From contig NZ_BCNM01000018.1 in NCBI RefSeq assembly GCF_001514495.1, forward strand, positions 1-64,000: DNA of 64,000 bases, in the 5' to 3' direction. The stretch comes from Paenibacillus pabuli NBRC 13638. GTDB lineage: Bacteria > Bacillota > Bacilli > Paenibacillales > Paenibacillaceae. Positions 44,434 to 53,274 of this stretch are shown here, piece by piece (position 1 is the stretch's first letter; each line of letters starts with the position of its first letter). A model generated the notes under the pieces. The model saw nothing but the letters and a program-made list of their open reading frames with translations. It did not search any database and was not told the DNA's origin. The position numbers were made by a program, and so were the translations under genes.

Positions 44434-45432
44434 TCAAAACTCATCTGCAATGTGAAAAAGCCGGTACACCGTCCGCTCGTTCCAAGCGTAAGAATCCCGG
44501 TAATCCCAAAAACGGTGGCGGCTGCTGACCGTATGTGCGTTAACAAGCGGCATGCCTCCCGCATCAAAGGCGGTCACCACGGTACTGTGCTGAAACCTGC
44601 CATCGCCATCCCAGTCATAGAGGATTACATCGCCAAGCATCAATTGCTCGGGACGTTCCACTTCTGTGGCAGATAACCCCCAACTGCTGCCGGATAAATA
44701 ACGCTCTAGACTATTGGAGACCGCCCAGCTGTAACTCCACATTTCCGAGCCATTTACATACCCTTTATACCACCAACCTGCTTCTCTTTTACCAGTATAG
44801 TGGATGGGTGCTCCCCCTGCAAAGAGACATTGGGACACATAATTGGTGCAGTCTACCTCAAATTCCTCAAATGCCGGGTTTCCCGCATTCCACCAACGAT
44901 CCGCGTAGGCAACAGCCAGATCCCTGCGATACATTTGCTGCCTTGATCTTCTGCCCTGTCCCAGCACTTCCCGGTTAAGGAGCGGCCGATTCATCCCCTG
45001 TACAAAATCCGCCTGTTGAAAAGGACGTCCTTCCCCTACCGGACGACGCTCCGGCACTTCACGTTCCACACGTGCAATGGTCCAAACACCGCCTTGCCTA
45101 AGAAAGGTCAGACGTTCCCGCTCAATCCGGTCCTCCCGATGGGTCAAGCCGCTCTTTTCATAGAAGAGCCTGCTGTATAATTGCACATCCACCACCGATT
45201 CATCCGAACCATCCATAAGTGTCCGCACAAGCTTGGCACTGGTCTCGCTGCGAAGAGGAACGGCCCGCCGCTTGCGATACCATTGGTCCAGTCTGGCCAT
45301 CCGCTCTCCCCGTTCCAGCACAAATTCCGGATCGGTAACGATCCGTTCACTCGTCTGTGGACGGTAGTCAATCTCACAGCGATTATACTGGTTCACGTAG
45401 GTATATAAAGCACTCTTCCATTCGCGTTCCAA
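44434..45432 (-). CDS. Amidase-domain protein (putative amidase, Amidase_6 type)
   Basis: 332 residues from TTG 45432, favoured because AAAGGGGG lies eight bases upstream; the ATG at 45453 has no site. The C-terminal half carries the papain-like amidase domain, starting with YADRWWNAGNPAFEEFEVDCTNYVSQC (shown only in part) with the likely nucleophile in DCTNYVSQ. The His is in GRFQHSTVVT and a final VNAHTVSSRHRFWDY follows. The N-terminal half resembles regions found ahead of this domain in Bacillales. It has no signal peptide that I can see. A role in cell-wall peptide hydrolysis is inferred. Confidence 0.85.
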   Translation of the reverse strand: MEREWKSALYTYVNQYNRCEIDYRPQTSERIVTDPEFVLERGERMARLDQWYRKRRAVPLRSETSAKLVRTLMDGSDESVVDVQLYSRLFYEKSGLTHREDRIERERLTFLRQGGVWTIARVEREVPERRPVGEGRPFQQADFVQGMNRPLLNREVLGQGRRSRQQMYRRDLAVAYADRWWNAGNPAFEEFEVDCTNYVSQCLFAGGAPIHYTGKREAGWWYKGYVNGSEMWSYSWAVSNSLERYLSGSSWGLSATEVERPEQLMLGDVILYDWDGDGRFQHSTVVTAFDAGGMPLVNAHTVSSRHRFWDYRDSYAWNERTVYRLFHIADEF

Positions 45433-45647
45433 GCCTGTGTCCCCCTTTGGCATGAGTTCTGTCTGGAATAATCCATTACATGTATACTCTTTCTACTTAT
45501 ATGAGGGAATTTTCGGTTGTATGTGTCCGGTTGGGGTTTGGAGGCCTTGCAATAGGGGAAAATGCGAACGAAAGAGATCATCTCCATGACCTTCCCGGGA
45601 AAACGTATTCATTGTCGCAATGGCTTGATTGGGCGGGCAAAAAGCCC

Positions 45648-45722
45648 TTTACGTACGGAGCTGAAAACGGTATACTTAAAACTAAAGTTACGATTATGAA
45701 ATTACGTTTCATCTAATGAAAC
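45648..45722 (+). promoter_or_regulatory. acnA promoter and palindromic leader element
   Basis: TTTACG (45648-45653), 17 bases, TATACT (45671-45676). Just downstream, overlapping inverted repeats are ATGAAA-TTACG-TTTCAT (45696-45712) and GTTTCAT-CTA-ATGAAAC (45706-45722). They lie at or after the expected transcript start and could be an operator. The rest of the 45433-45814 gap shows no gene. Confidence 0.5.
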
Positions 45723-45814
45723 TAACGAACAAGGACACGGAACGATGAAGGCCTGTTCTTCACCTAAATGAACGTTTTCTTCATCTCACCGACACATTTT
45801 AAGGAGGTACATGT

Positions 45815-48529
45815 ATGTCAGCCAAGAATCATTTCTCCGCCGCCCGCAGTCTTGAGGTCGGAGGCAAGTCTTACCGCTACTACAGTCTCGATGCTCTTCA
45901 GGAAGGCGGCTACGGCGACCTTTCCAAGCTTCCTTTCTCCATTAAAGTGCTCCTCGAAGCAGCCGTTCGTCAATTCGACGGACGTGCCATTACCGAAGAA
46001 CATGTGAAACAACTGACCGGCTGGGCAGAAGGCCGTGACAATAACAAAGAAATTCCATTCATTCCTGCACGTATCGTACTGCAGGATTTCACCGGTGTAC
46101 CGGTTGTCGTTGACCTTGCAGCGATGCGCGATACTGTAAAAAAAGCAGGCGGCGATCCAAAACAGATCAATCCGCTCGTACCGGTCGATCTCGTTATTGA
46201 CCACTCCGTCATGGTCGATGCATTCGGAACCAACGATGCACTGGACTACAACATCAAGGTTGAATTCGAGCGTAACGAAGAGCGTTATCGCTTCCTGCGC
46301 TGGGCGCAAACGGCATTCAACAACTTCCGTGCCGTTCCACCATCCACTGGGATCGTCCACCAGGTTAACCTGGAGTATCTGGCTTCCGTGGCTGCAACCA
46401 AAACGATTGATGGCGAGACGGTTGTATTCCCGGATTCCCTCGTAGGTACGGATTCCCACACGACCATGATCAACGGACTCGGCGTTGTTGGCTGGGGCGT
46501 TGGCGGGATCGAGGCCGAAGCAGGCATGCTGGGCCAACCGCTTTATTTTGTAACACCTGACGTTATCGGTTTCAAATTGACAGGCAGCCTGAGCGAAGGC
46601 GCAACTGCAACGGATCTGGCACTCACAGTGACACAAATGCTGCGTAAAAAAGGCGTTGTCGGCAAGTTTGTTGAGTTCTACGGACCAGGCCTTGCCAACA
46701 TCAGTCTGGCTGACCGTGCAACGGTAGCCAACATGGCACCGGAATACGGCGCAACCATCGGTTTCTTCCCTGTTGATAGTGAAACACTGAACTATATGCG
46801 TAACACTGGCCGTTCCGACGAACAGGTAGAACTGGTTGAAGCTTATTACAAAGCTCAAGGCATGTTCCGGACTTCCAGCACGGTTGATCCTGAATTTACA
46901 GATGTGATTGAACTGGACCTGGCTTCCGTTGTACCAAGTCTCGCAGGACCTAAGCGTCCACAGGATCGCATCGAGCTGACTCAAATGAAAGAAAGCTTCA
47001 ACAGCATCATCCGTACACCGATCGACAAAGGCGGCTATGGACTGAGCGACGAGAAAATTGCAGAAAAAGTGCCTGTGAAACACCCTGACGGTTCCAAGAG
47101 CGAACTGACTGCTGGTGCTGTCGTTATCGCGGCGATCACAAGCTGTACCAACACATCGAACCCTAGCGTTATGGTTGGAGCCGGATTGCTTGCGAAAAAG
47201 GCCGTTGAGCGTGGTCTGACCAAGCCTGGCTATGTGAAAAGCAGCTTGACTCCAGGTTCCCTCGTGGTTACCGAGTATCTCGAAAAAGCAGGCTTGATCG
47301 AATATCTCGATAAACTCGGATTCAACGTTGCCGGCTATGGTTGCGCAACTTGCATCGGTAACTCTGGCCCACTGCCAGACGAAGTAAGCGAAGCAATCGC
47401 CGAGAACGATTTGACGGTAGCGGCTGTATTGTCCGGTAACCGTAACTTTGAAGGTCGTGTGCACGCTCAGGTCAAAGCCAACTATCTGGCTTCCCCGCCA
47501 CTCGTTGTAGCGTATGCTCTTGCGGGTACTGTTAATATTGATTTTGCAACCGATCCAATCGGTTATGATACCAACAACGAGCCTGTATTCCTGAAAGACC
47601 TCTGGCCTAGCTCCGAGGAAATCAAGGATACCATCGCTAGCTCGCTGAACGCACAGATGTTCCGCAACAAATACGAGAACGTATTTACAGCTAACGAACG
47701 TTGGAATACGATCCCTGTACCGGAAGGCGAATTGTATGAGTGGGATCCAAACTCCACATACATTCAGAATCCACCATTCTTCCAGGAGCTTGGCGACAAG
47801 TTGACTGATATCGCAGATATTCGTTCCGCACGTGTTATGGCATTGCTTGCTGATTCCGTAACAACGGATCACATCTCGCCAGCGGGTAATATCGCACCAT
47901 CCAGTCCGGCTGGACTGTATCTGAAAGAACATGGTGTGGAACGCAAAGACTTCAACTCCTACGGCTCCCGTCGTGGTAACCATGAAGTTATGATGCGTGG
48001 TACTTTTGCAAACATTCGTATCCGTAACCAAGTGGCTCCAGGTACTGAGGGTGGTATTACGAAATACCTGCCAACGGACGAAGAAATGTCCATCTACGAT
48101 GCTTCCATGAAGTATCAGGACGAAGGACAGAACCTGATCGTTATTGCGGGTAAAGAGTATGGTACAGGAAGCTCCCGTGACTGGGCAGCAAAAGGAACAT
48201 TCCTGCTTGGCGTCAAAGCCGTTATCGCAGAAAGCTTTGAACGTATTCACCGCAGTAACCTGGTAGGCATGGGCGTAATGCCATTGCAATTCCAGGAAGG
48301 TCATGGCTGGTCCAGCCTCGGTCTGAACGGTCGCGAAACGTACGACATCACAGGTCTGAGCAATGATGTGAAACCGGGTCAAGAACTGACGGTTACCGTA
48401 ACTCGTGAGGACGGCACCAAGTTCGACTTCCCTGTTATCGCTCGTCTGGACAGCATGGTGGACGTGGACTACTATCATAACGGTGGTATCCTGCAAACTG
48501 TATTGCGTCAAATGATGAAAAAAGCTTAA
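45815..48529 (+). CDS. acnA: Aconitate hydratase
   Basis: 904 residues, normal for the AcnA/CitB type. It interconverts citrate and isocitrate in the TCA cycle; the Gram-positive protein also binds RNA when iron is scarce. [4Fe-4S] ligands are Cys 444 (SCTNTSNP) and Cys 510 and 513 (GCATCIGNSG). Other family blocks are DSHTTMINGLGVVGWGVGG and EYGTGSSRDWAAKG. The ATG follows AAGGAGGTACATGT. Codon use is strongly biased, in line with high expression. A full-length open frame on the opposite strand (45818-48535) is a by-product of this codon use. Confidence 0.97.
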   Translation: MSAKNHFSAARSLEVGGKSYRYYSLDALQEGGYGDLSKLPFSIKVLLEAAVRQFDGRAITEEHVKQLTGWAEGRDNNKEIPFIPARIVLQDFTGVPVVVDLAAMRDTVKKAGGDPKQINPLVPVDLVIDHSVMVDAFGTNDALDYNIKVEFERNEERYRFLRWAQTAFNNFRAVPPSTGIVHQVNLEYLASVAATKTIDGETVVFPDSLVGTDSHTTMINGLGVVGWGVGGIEAEAGMLGQPLYFVTPDVIGFKLTGSLSEGATATDLALTVTQMLRKKGVVGKFVEFYGPGLANISLADRATVANMAPEYGATIGFFPVDSETLNYMRNTGRSDEQVELVEAYYKAQGMFRTSSTVDPEFTDVIELDLASVVPSLAGPKRPQDRIELTQMKESFNSIIRTPIDKGGYGLSDEKIAEKVPVKHPDGSKSELTAGAVVIAAITSCTNTSNPSVMVGAGLLAKKAVERGLTKPGYVKSSLTPGSLVVTEYLEKAGLIEYLDKLGFNVAGYGCATCIGNSGPLPDEVSEAIAENDLTVAAVLSGNRNFEGRVHAQVKANYLASPPLVVAYALAGTVNIDFATDPIGYDTNNEPVFLKDLWPSSEEIKDTIASSLNAQMFRNKYENVFTANERWNTIPVPEGELYEWDPNSTYIQNPPFFQELGDKLTDIADIRSARVMALLADSVTTDHISPAGNIAPSSPAGLYLKEHGVERKDFNSYGSRRGNHEVMMRGTFANIRIRNQVAPGTEGGITKYLPTDEEMSIYDASMKYQDEGQNLIVIAGKEYGTGSSRDWAAKGTFLLGVKAVIAESFERIHRSNLVGMGVMPLQFQEGHGWSSLGLNGRETYDITGLSNDVKPGQELTVTVTREDGTKFDFPVIARLDSMVDVDYYHNGGILQTVLRQMMKKA

Positions 48530-48570
48530 TTGCATGAACGTTTAATGCTGTAAGTTTATATAATCAAAAA

Positions 48571-48616
48571 GAGCGTCCCAAAAGGTCAGCAACAAGACCT
48601 TTGGGACGCTCTTTTT
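48571..48616 (+). terminator. Intrinsic terminator of acnA
   Basis: GAGCGTCCCAAA-GGTC pairs with GACC-TTTGGGACGCTC; CTTTTT follows. 42 bases after the acnA stop. Confidence 0.88.
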
Positions 48617-48670
48617 GACGTTATACCTCCTCTTACGAATCCAGGAAGCGTTATTTATAAGCACATTTGT

Positions 48671-48985
48671 TTAAAAATCAATCCTCAATCCAACTTCCGA
48701 ATCATCCGGTGGCGAAGGAATACGATATACCCCTCTGCAGTTCAATTTCTCTACGTTGATCCAGTCCATAAAATCATCCCCGCCGTAACTACGGCTAAAA
48801 ACAGCATATTCTAAATTACCCTCATAATTAATAGATTCTATATATTCTGTGAACGGATGCTTCCCCTCTATACTTTGCAAGAAATCAGAAAATTCAATTC
48901 TCCACTCTTCCATCTGCTCTGCATATTGATCGGGAACATAATAATAGAAACCATCTGGCGTATAGTACGAAATTTTCATTATCAT
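48671..48985 (-). CDS. Hypothetical protein, 104 residues
   Basis: ATG 48985 with AGGAGG eight bases upstream. An acidic, aromatic-rich soluble protein (ISYYTPDGFYYYVPDQYAEQ; FSRSYGGDDFMDWINVE). No signal peptide or membrane helix. Composition and size are like immunity proteins of polymorphic toxin systems, but no toxin gene is present and I recognise no family. It lies 36 bases downstream of another small unknown gene. The pair is more AT-rich than the aconitase gene beside it. Confidence 0.65.
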   Translation of the reverse strand: MIMKISYYTPDGFYYYVPDQYAEQMEEWRIEFSDFLQSIEGKHPFTEYIESINYEGNLEYAVFSRSYGGDDFMDWINVEKLNCRGVYRIPSPPDDSEVGLRIDF

Positions 48986-49020
48986 CTTGCAGACCTCCTA
49001 CAGCCTATCTTGATAGCAGT

Positions 49021-49419
49021 TTATAGTTTCAATATTTCCATACCTTCTTTTAGTTGTTCCGAGACAGCCGTGTAATACTCAATTCCATTTGCTAATTCCT
49101 CTTTAGTCTTATGTACCAGATAGTAGGAATATTTCTGCATTAACTCATGCTCGGTCAACTCAATCGGTAAGTGAATGATTTCAACGTCTTCCGAGTCAAA
49201 ATAGAATCGATATCCTCTCTCTGATCGCCCAACATTCATTACCGTTTTGATGACCAGTAACTCATCACGCGTAAAGGTTTTTATCAAATCGGACTTTTTC
49301 TGTTCTAAATTACGTACTATTTCTTCACTTTGGTGATTACGCTCAGTTTCAGCAATTTTACTTTCAATTTCCATGATTGCTTTCATTCTTCCTGCGAGTT
49401 GTTTGGCTAATGAATACAA
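49021..49419 (-). CDS. Hypothetical protein, 132 residues
   Basis: TTG 49419, with AAGGAGG seven bases upstream. The N-terminal 60 residues look helical and coiled-coil prone (IMEIESKIAETERNHQSEEI). The rest is mixed alpha/beta with YRFYFDSEDVEIIHLPIELTE in part. Soluble, unknown family. It forms a small AT-rich island with the following 104-residue gene between the aconitase and van-like operons. Confidence 0.65.
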   Translation of the reverse strand: MYSLAKQLAGRMKAIMEIESKIAETERNHQSEEIVRNLEQKKSDLIKTFTRDELLVIKTVMNVGRSERGYRFYFDSEDVEIIHLPIELTEHELMQKYSYYLVHKTKEELANGIEYYTAVSEQLKEGMEILKL

Positions 49420-49554
49420 TATATGTCCTCCTTGTAAGGATATGGGTTAATAGGTGTATCATCTCTACTCTACCTTATTAGCAATCCCATGTACAAACCG
49501 TGATGACTTGTTTCTTGTTTTACTCCTATATGTAATCTCCTGTGGCACATCAGA

Positions 49555-49602
49555 AAAGCTCCCCACCACATGCGCTCTGCACGTTGACGGGGAGCTTTTT
49601 TT
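49555..49602. terminator. Bidirectional terminator after the van-like operon
   Basis: AAAGCTCCCC (49555-49564) and GGGGAGCTTT (49589-49598) pair perfectly; seven T follow on the plus strand and four T on the minus strand. It lies 43 bases beyond the last gene of the operon. Confidence 0.75.
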
Positions 49603-49644
49603 GATTACTATGACAAAGGCTGTGTAACGCCTCAACACTTCCTT

Positions 49645-49857
49645 TTAATGTCCAATGTAATGTGAAGCTTGATCCAACAATTGCAGTGTGGACATAATCA
49701 GGAACAGACAGGACATCATAATCAGTGAGTATCCAATCCATCTGGCAGTAATTTGATTGTTGTTGGTTCCATCCCCCGACGAAGAATGAGTAGTATAACG
49801 TGGACGAACGATAAATACAATTCCTGTGCCAATCATTAAAGCAGCCAAGAAAATCAT
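49645..49857 (-). CDS. Small membrane protein, 70 residues, in the van-like operon
   Basis: ATG 49857 behind AGGAGGGGAGCATT. Two hydrophobic segments (about 1-17 and 41-60) flank a polar loop with Ser/Gly/Asn. Last gene of the VanR-VanS-VanY-VanZ-like operon, 15 bases after the VanZ-like stop. I recognise no family; a function with the envelope enzymes upstream is inferred from position only. Confidence 0.65.
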   Translation of the reverse strand: MIFLAALMIGTGIVFIVRPRYTTHSSSGDGTNNNQITARWIGYSLIMMSCLFLIMSTLQLLDQASHYIGH

Positions 49858-49872
49858 CAAATGCTCCCCTCC

Positions 49873-50424
49873 TTACACGCGACTCTGATTGGAGTTATAC
49901 TCTTTACTTGCAGTGCGAGCCGCTCCACCGACGATTATCCGTTTCAAACCAATAAGTATAGTATACAGTACATAACCGATCATTCCACCCAGGGTGTTCA
50001 ACATAAGATCATCCACGTCGAATATGCCCATACCCGTCAATAACTGTGTCGCTTCAAAAGCAAAACTTAAGAGCAAGGAAAGTACGAGCACTTTGGCCCC
50101 AGACAACAGCTTGTTCCCCATAAGGACAGGAATAAAGATGCCCAGTGGGATAAAAGCCATGACATTGCCGAGCAGATGGATCGTGGTACCCGGACGATTC
50201 ATGGACAGGCTATTCCAGTCTCTTGAAATTTCCTGAAATGGCGTCAGGTTAACGGTACGCGTATAAATCAATTCAGGCTGCTGCGCGATCGTCATAAGTT
50301 GAACCCTCACGATATCCCAATCCACTGTATGCCACTTGAACAGAATCAGTTTGGTTAACAGATATAAATATACGATGAATGCTGCCACCCAAACGATCTT
50401 CATATTGAATCCCTTCGGTTTCAT
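49873..50424 (-). CDS. VanZ-like family membrane protein
   Basis: 183 residues, four hydrophobic segments. The VanZ pattern is present: NLTPFQEI, HLLGNVMAFIPLGIFIPVL and LLSFAFEATQLLTGMGIFDVDDLMLNTLGG in parts. VanZ proteins give low-level teicoplanin resistance or tolerance by an unclear envelope effect. The ATG follows GGAGGGTTCATT. It lies 28 bases after the vanY-like stop. Confidence 0.88.
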   Translation of the reverse strand: MKPKGFNMKIVWVAAFIVYLYLLTKLILFKWHTVDWDIVRVQLMTIAQQPELIYTRTVNLTPFQEISRDWNSLSMNRPGTTIHLLGNVMAFIPLGIFIPVLMGNKLLSGAKVLVLSLLLSFAFEATQLLTGMGIFDVDDLMLNTLGGMIGYVLYTILIGLKRIIVGGAARTASKEYNSNQSRV

Positions 50425-50452
50425 AATGAACCCTCCGTGTATTTCTTGTTGT

Positions 50453-51316
50453 TTATTCCGCCACTGTCACGATAACTCCCTTCATGTTGTCTCCCGATAT
50501 CTCATATTGGCCGTGTTCAGGTATGTTGATGGTCTTACCTTCGGATGCATCGTAATAATGTATAACATAGTGCTCGTCCCCAACTTCCGCAGAAATGCTC
50601 TTTTTCTGCTGCAGCAGCTCCAGATACTGTTCCAGCACCAGATGATTATGGTACATGATGGCACTATGCGGCAGTCCTACGTACCGGAAATGCCATGGTT
50701 CGTATTGAATTCCGGTGATGTCCACTTTATCCTTTGGGTAACGCAGAACGAATCCGTATTTCCATGCATTCTTCTCCAGCCAAGCTCCCTCTGGCGCTTC
50801 ACTCATGGCAGCCAGGGTAGAGCCGATATCCATGGACAAGCCCAGATTATGTTCACTGTGACCCGCAGGAAGCGCATAATCCGAACCTTTTTCCTTATAA
50901 AGCTGTTTCTGTTTTGCAAAGTCCCGATAGCCACTGCTAATAATAAAATATCGCACGTCATCCTCCCCAGCAGCTTCAATCATCTTCTGGAACGATTGCG
51001 CTACGTACTTTGACAACATGATATTTTGATCCAGCAATCCGTATCCGCGGACCAGTTCCTGTTGTTCAGCCAAATTGACAATGTCGGTTCTAATCCCTTC
51101 CGCATGAACGGGATACTCCGAATTGACGAGCAATAAATTCCCTTTATGTACTTGATTCTTCATATCCACGTTAATTGTTTTGGTATAACCTGCCCGAATT
51201 TCACCCGTATCCTGAACTTCCAGATTCGCTTCTTCCTTCTGTTGAAGCCATGCAGGTGATTTGATCAGAAAATATCCCAGTACAATGATACATATCAAAA
51301 ATCCCCACTTTTTCAT
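50453..51316 (-). CDS. D-alanyl-D-alanine carboxypeptidase (VanY type, peptidase M15B)
   Basis: 287 residues with a membrane anchor at about 5-20. The zinc enzyme motifs are SGYRDFAKQ near 145, GHSEHNLGLSMDIGS near 165-180 (Zn ligands His and Asp) and EPWHFRYVG near 225 (catalytic Glu and last His). It trims D-Ala from peptidoglycan precursors or mature stem peptides outside the cell. In glycopeptide resistance this removes the drug target. Start ATG 51316 follows GGAGG. Downstream of the VanS-like kinase on the same strand. Confidence 0.92.
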   Translation of the reverse strand: MKKWGFLICIIVLGYFLIKSPAWLQQKEEANLEVQDTGEIRAGYTKTINVDMKNQVHKGNLLLVNSEYPVHAEGIRTDIVNLAEQQELVRGYGLLDQNIMLSKYVAQSFQKMIEAAGEDDVRYFIISSGYRDFAKQKQLYKEKGSDYALPAGHSEHNLGLSMDIGSTLAAMSEAPEGAWLEKNAWKYGFVLRYPKDKVDITGIQYEPWHFRYVGLPHSAIMYHNHLVLEQYLELLQQKKSISAEVGDEHYVIHYYDASEGKTINIPEHGQYEISGDNMKGVIVTVAE

Positions 51317-51414
51317 TCCATGCTCCTCCTTTACCTCGTATGATCAAGGATAGAAAAAACTAGTTAAAAAAAAGCAGGGCAATTCTAAAGTTTTTCTTAA
51401 ATTAGCATAGGACT

Positions 51415-52503
51415 TCATTCTAATGCGGGCAGACGAACTTCAAATACGGTCCGTACCACATCACTTTGGGCCGAGATAGTCCCATCATGCTGCTCCACGA
51501 TATTTTTGGCGATAAACAGGCCCAGACCTGTTCCACCTTCCTGAGGTGTCCGCGCACGATCTCCAGTATAGTACATATCGAAAATATGAGGCAGATCATC
51601 CGGATGAATATGTCCCCCATAGTTCATGATCTGAATGACCACCTGTCCTGCATCACGATGCCCATGGATATCCACATAGAGGCCATCCTTACCGTGACGC
51701 GCTGCATTGATCAACAGGTTCTCAAATACGCGTGCAAGCACCTCCCCATCGCCGGAGATGGTTAAATCGGAATCGATATGCAGTCGGGTAACCAGACGGT
51801 TCTTTTCAAAAACGGGATACAGCTCTTCGTTCATCTGCCTTAGCAGTTCACTAAGATCAAGTCTTTTTTTCTCAATCGTCAGCATGCCATAGTTCATTCG
51901 TGTAATCTCAAACAAATCATCGATCAGTTTCTCGAGACGCTGAGATTTGGTAAAAGCAATCGCTGTAAAGTGCCTGACCTGCTCCTCCGTCAGCTGATCA
52001 TCCTTCATCAACAGATCCAGATAACCCAGTACGGAAGTTAACGGGGTACGCAAATCATGGGCCAGGTTTACAACCAGTTGGTCCTTGCTGCTCTCCGCAA
52101 AGTCTCCCCGTTCTACCGCTTCCCTCAGTTTCAGACTCGCCAGATTAATATCCTCCGCAATGGCACCCAGCTCATCCTTGGTCGAAATCTGCACCCGGTG
52201 CTGAAAATCACCACTCGCGAGATGTCGAATACCTGTCGAGATATTTTTGAAATAAGTAACGTACGGCTTCGTAAACCAGAAGAAAAACAGGATGGCAAGC
52301 GGAATGAACAAGATGAGGAAAAAGTAGATGTCCCCTATACTTCTCATAAAATGGCGATACTCTGCGAGCGGATCCTCCGCACGCACACCCGTGTAATAGT
52401 ATTGCATTAGTTTATATACCGCAAAGGTGATGGCGCCCGAGGCCAGCATGCTTAAACCAAGCAACAGAATCATGGTCGTTCGAAAACTTCTGCGTTTATT
52501 CAT
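51415..52503 (-). CDS. Sensor histidine kinase (VanS-like)
   Basis: 362 residues from the ATG at 52503, overlapping the regulator stop by 8 bases. Two membrane helices (about 12-32 and 55-75) enclose only a short outer loop of about 25 residues. HAMP follows, then the His box NLAHDLRTPLTSVLGYLDLL, N box ENLLINAARHG, and G boxes ending GGTGLGLFIAKNIVEQHDG. The short loop suggests sensing within the membrane or at its surface, as in kinases that respond to cell-wall antibiotics. Confidence 0.92.
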   Translation of the reverse strand: MNKRRSFRTTMILLLGLSMLASGAITFAVYKLMQYYYTGVRAEDPLAEYRHFMRSIGDIYFFLILFIPLAILFFFWFTKPYVTYFKNISTGIRHLASGDFQHRVQISTKDELGAIAEDINLASLKLREAVERGDFAESSKDQLVVNLAHDLRTPLTSVLGYLDLLMKDDQLTEEQVRHFTAIAFTKSQRLEKLIDDLFEITRMNYGMLTIEKKRLDLSELLRQMNEELYPVFEKNRLVTRLHIDSDLTISGDGEVLARVFENLLINAARHGKDGLYVDIHGHRDAGQVVIQIMNYGGHIHPDDLPHIFDMYYTGDRARTPQEGGTGLGLFIAKNIVEQHDGTISAQSDVVRTVFEVRLPALE

Positions 52504-53191
52504 TGAACGTGTACCCCACACCCCAGATCGTTTTGATAAACTTGTTCTTGTCCACATCTTCGCCCAGCTTCTTGCGCAGGGTCCGAATATGAACCATCAC
52601 CGTATTGCCGCTCTCATAATAAGCCTCTCCCCACACCTGTTCAAAGATGCTCTCCGCACTGAACACCTGTTTGGGATGACTCGCGAGCAGATACAGGATG
52701 TCGAACTCCTTCGGTGTTAACTCTACTGGTTTGCTGTACAGGGTGACGCTATGCTGGTCTGGAGAGATAATGAGCCCGCCTTTTTCCAGGATGGAGCGCT
52801 GGACCGGTGTAGACTGGCTGAATTGAAGTGAACGGCGCAGCTGGGAATTAACCCGGGCTACCAGTTCCATCGGGTTGAATGGTTTGGTCATATAATCATC
52901 TGCCCCCATCACAAGTCCAGTGATCTTATCCATATCGGAGGTTTTGGCGCTCAAAAAAATGATAGGCAAGTGGTAGTGCTCCCGAATTTTACGGGTCACC
53001 TCATAACCATCCATACCAGGCATCATGATATCAAGAATGGCCAAATCTATCGCTTGTGTTTGAACGGCTTGCACCGCCGCTTTCCCATCGAATGCCTTGA
53101 TGATGTGATATCCTTCTTTTTGCAAGTGCAATGCAACCAGATCAGCGATCTCAACTTCATCATCTGCGATCAAAATCGTAATACGCTTCAT
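52496..53191 (-). CDS. Response regulator, OmpR family (VanR-like)
   Basis: 231 residues. The receiver domain has ADDE (9-12), the phospho-Asp in LAILDIMMPGMDG near 53, and the Lys in DYMTKPFNP near 102. The C-terminal winged helix includes VELTPKEFDILYLLASHPKQVFS and ends VWGVGYTFNE. The ATG follows AGGAGTGGAATAAGCA. It probably controls its own operon (kinase, VanY, VanZ, small membrane protein). Divergent from the WYL-type regulator gene. Confidence 0.93.
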   Translation of the reverse strand: MKRITILIADDEVEIADLVALHLQKEGYHIIKAFDGKAAVQAVQTQAIDLAILDIMMPGMDGYEVTRKIREHYHLPIIFLSAKTSDMDKITGLVMGADDYMTKPFNPMELVARVNSQLRRSLQFSQSTPVQRSILEKGGLIISPDQHSVTLYSKPVELTPKEFDILYLLASHPKQVFSAESIFEQVWGEAYYESGNTVMVHIRTLRKKLGEDVDKNKFIKTIWGVGYTFNE

Positions 53192-53274
53192 TGCTTATTC
53201 CACTCCTATATGTGATGCTCAACAATATAACATATCTGCATCCAACTTATAAATGATTGAAAGGAATCCAATAT

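Noticed and set aside
45818..48535. 905-codon open frame antisense to aconitase
   Set aside because: It mirrors the aconitase gene over its full length in the antisense frame favoured by biased codon use (few TTA, CTA, TCA codons). It has no ribosome site, unusual composition rich in Cys, His and Trp, and no family resemblance.
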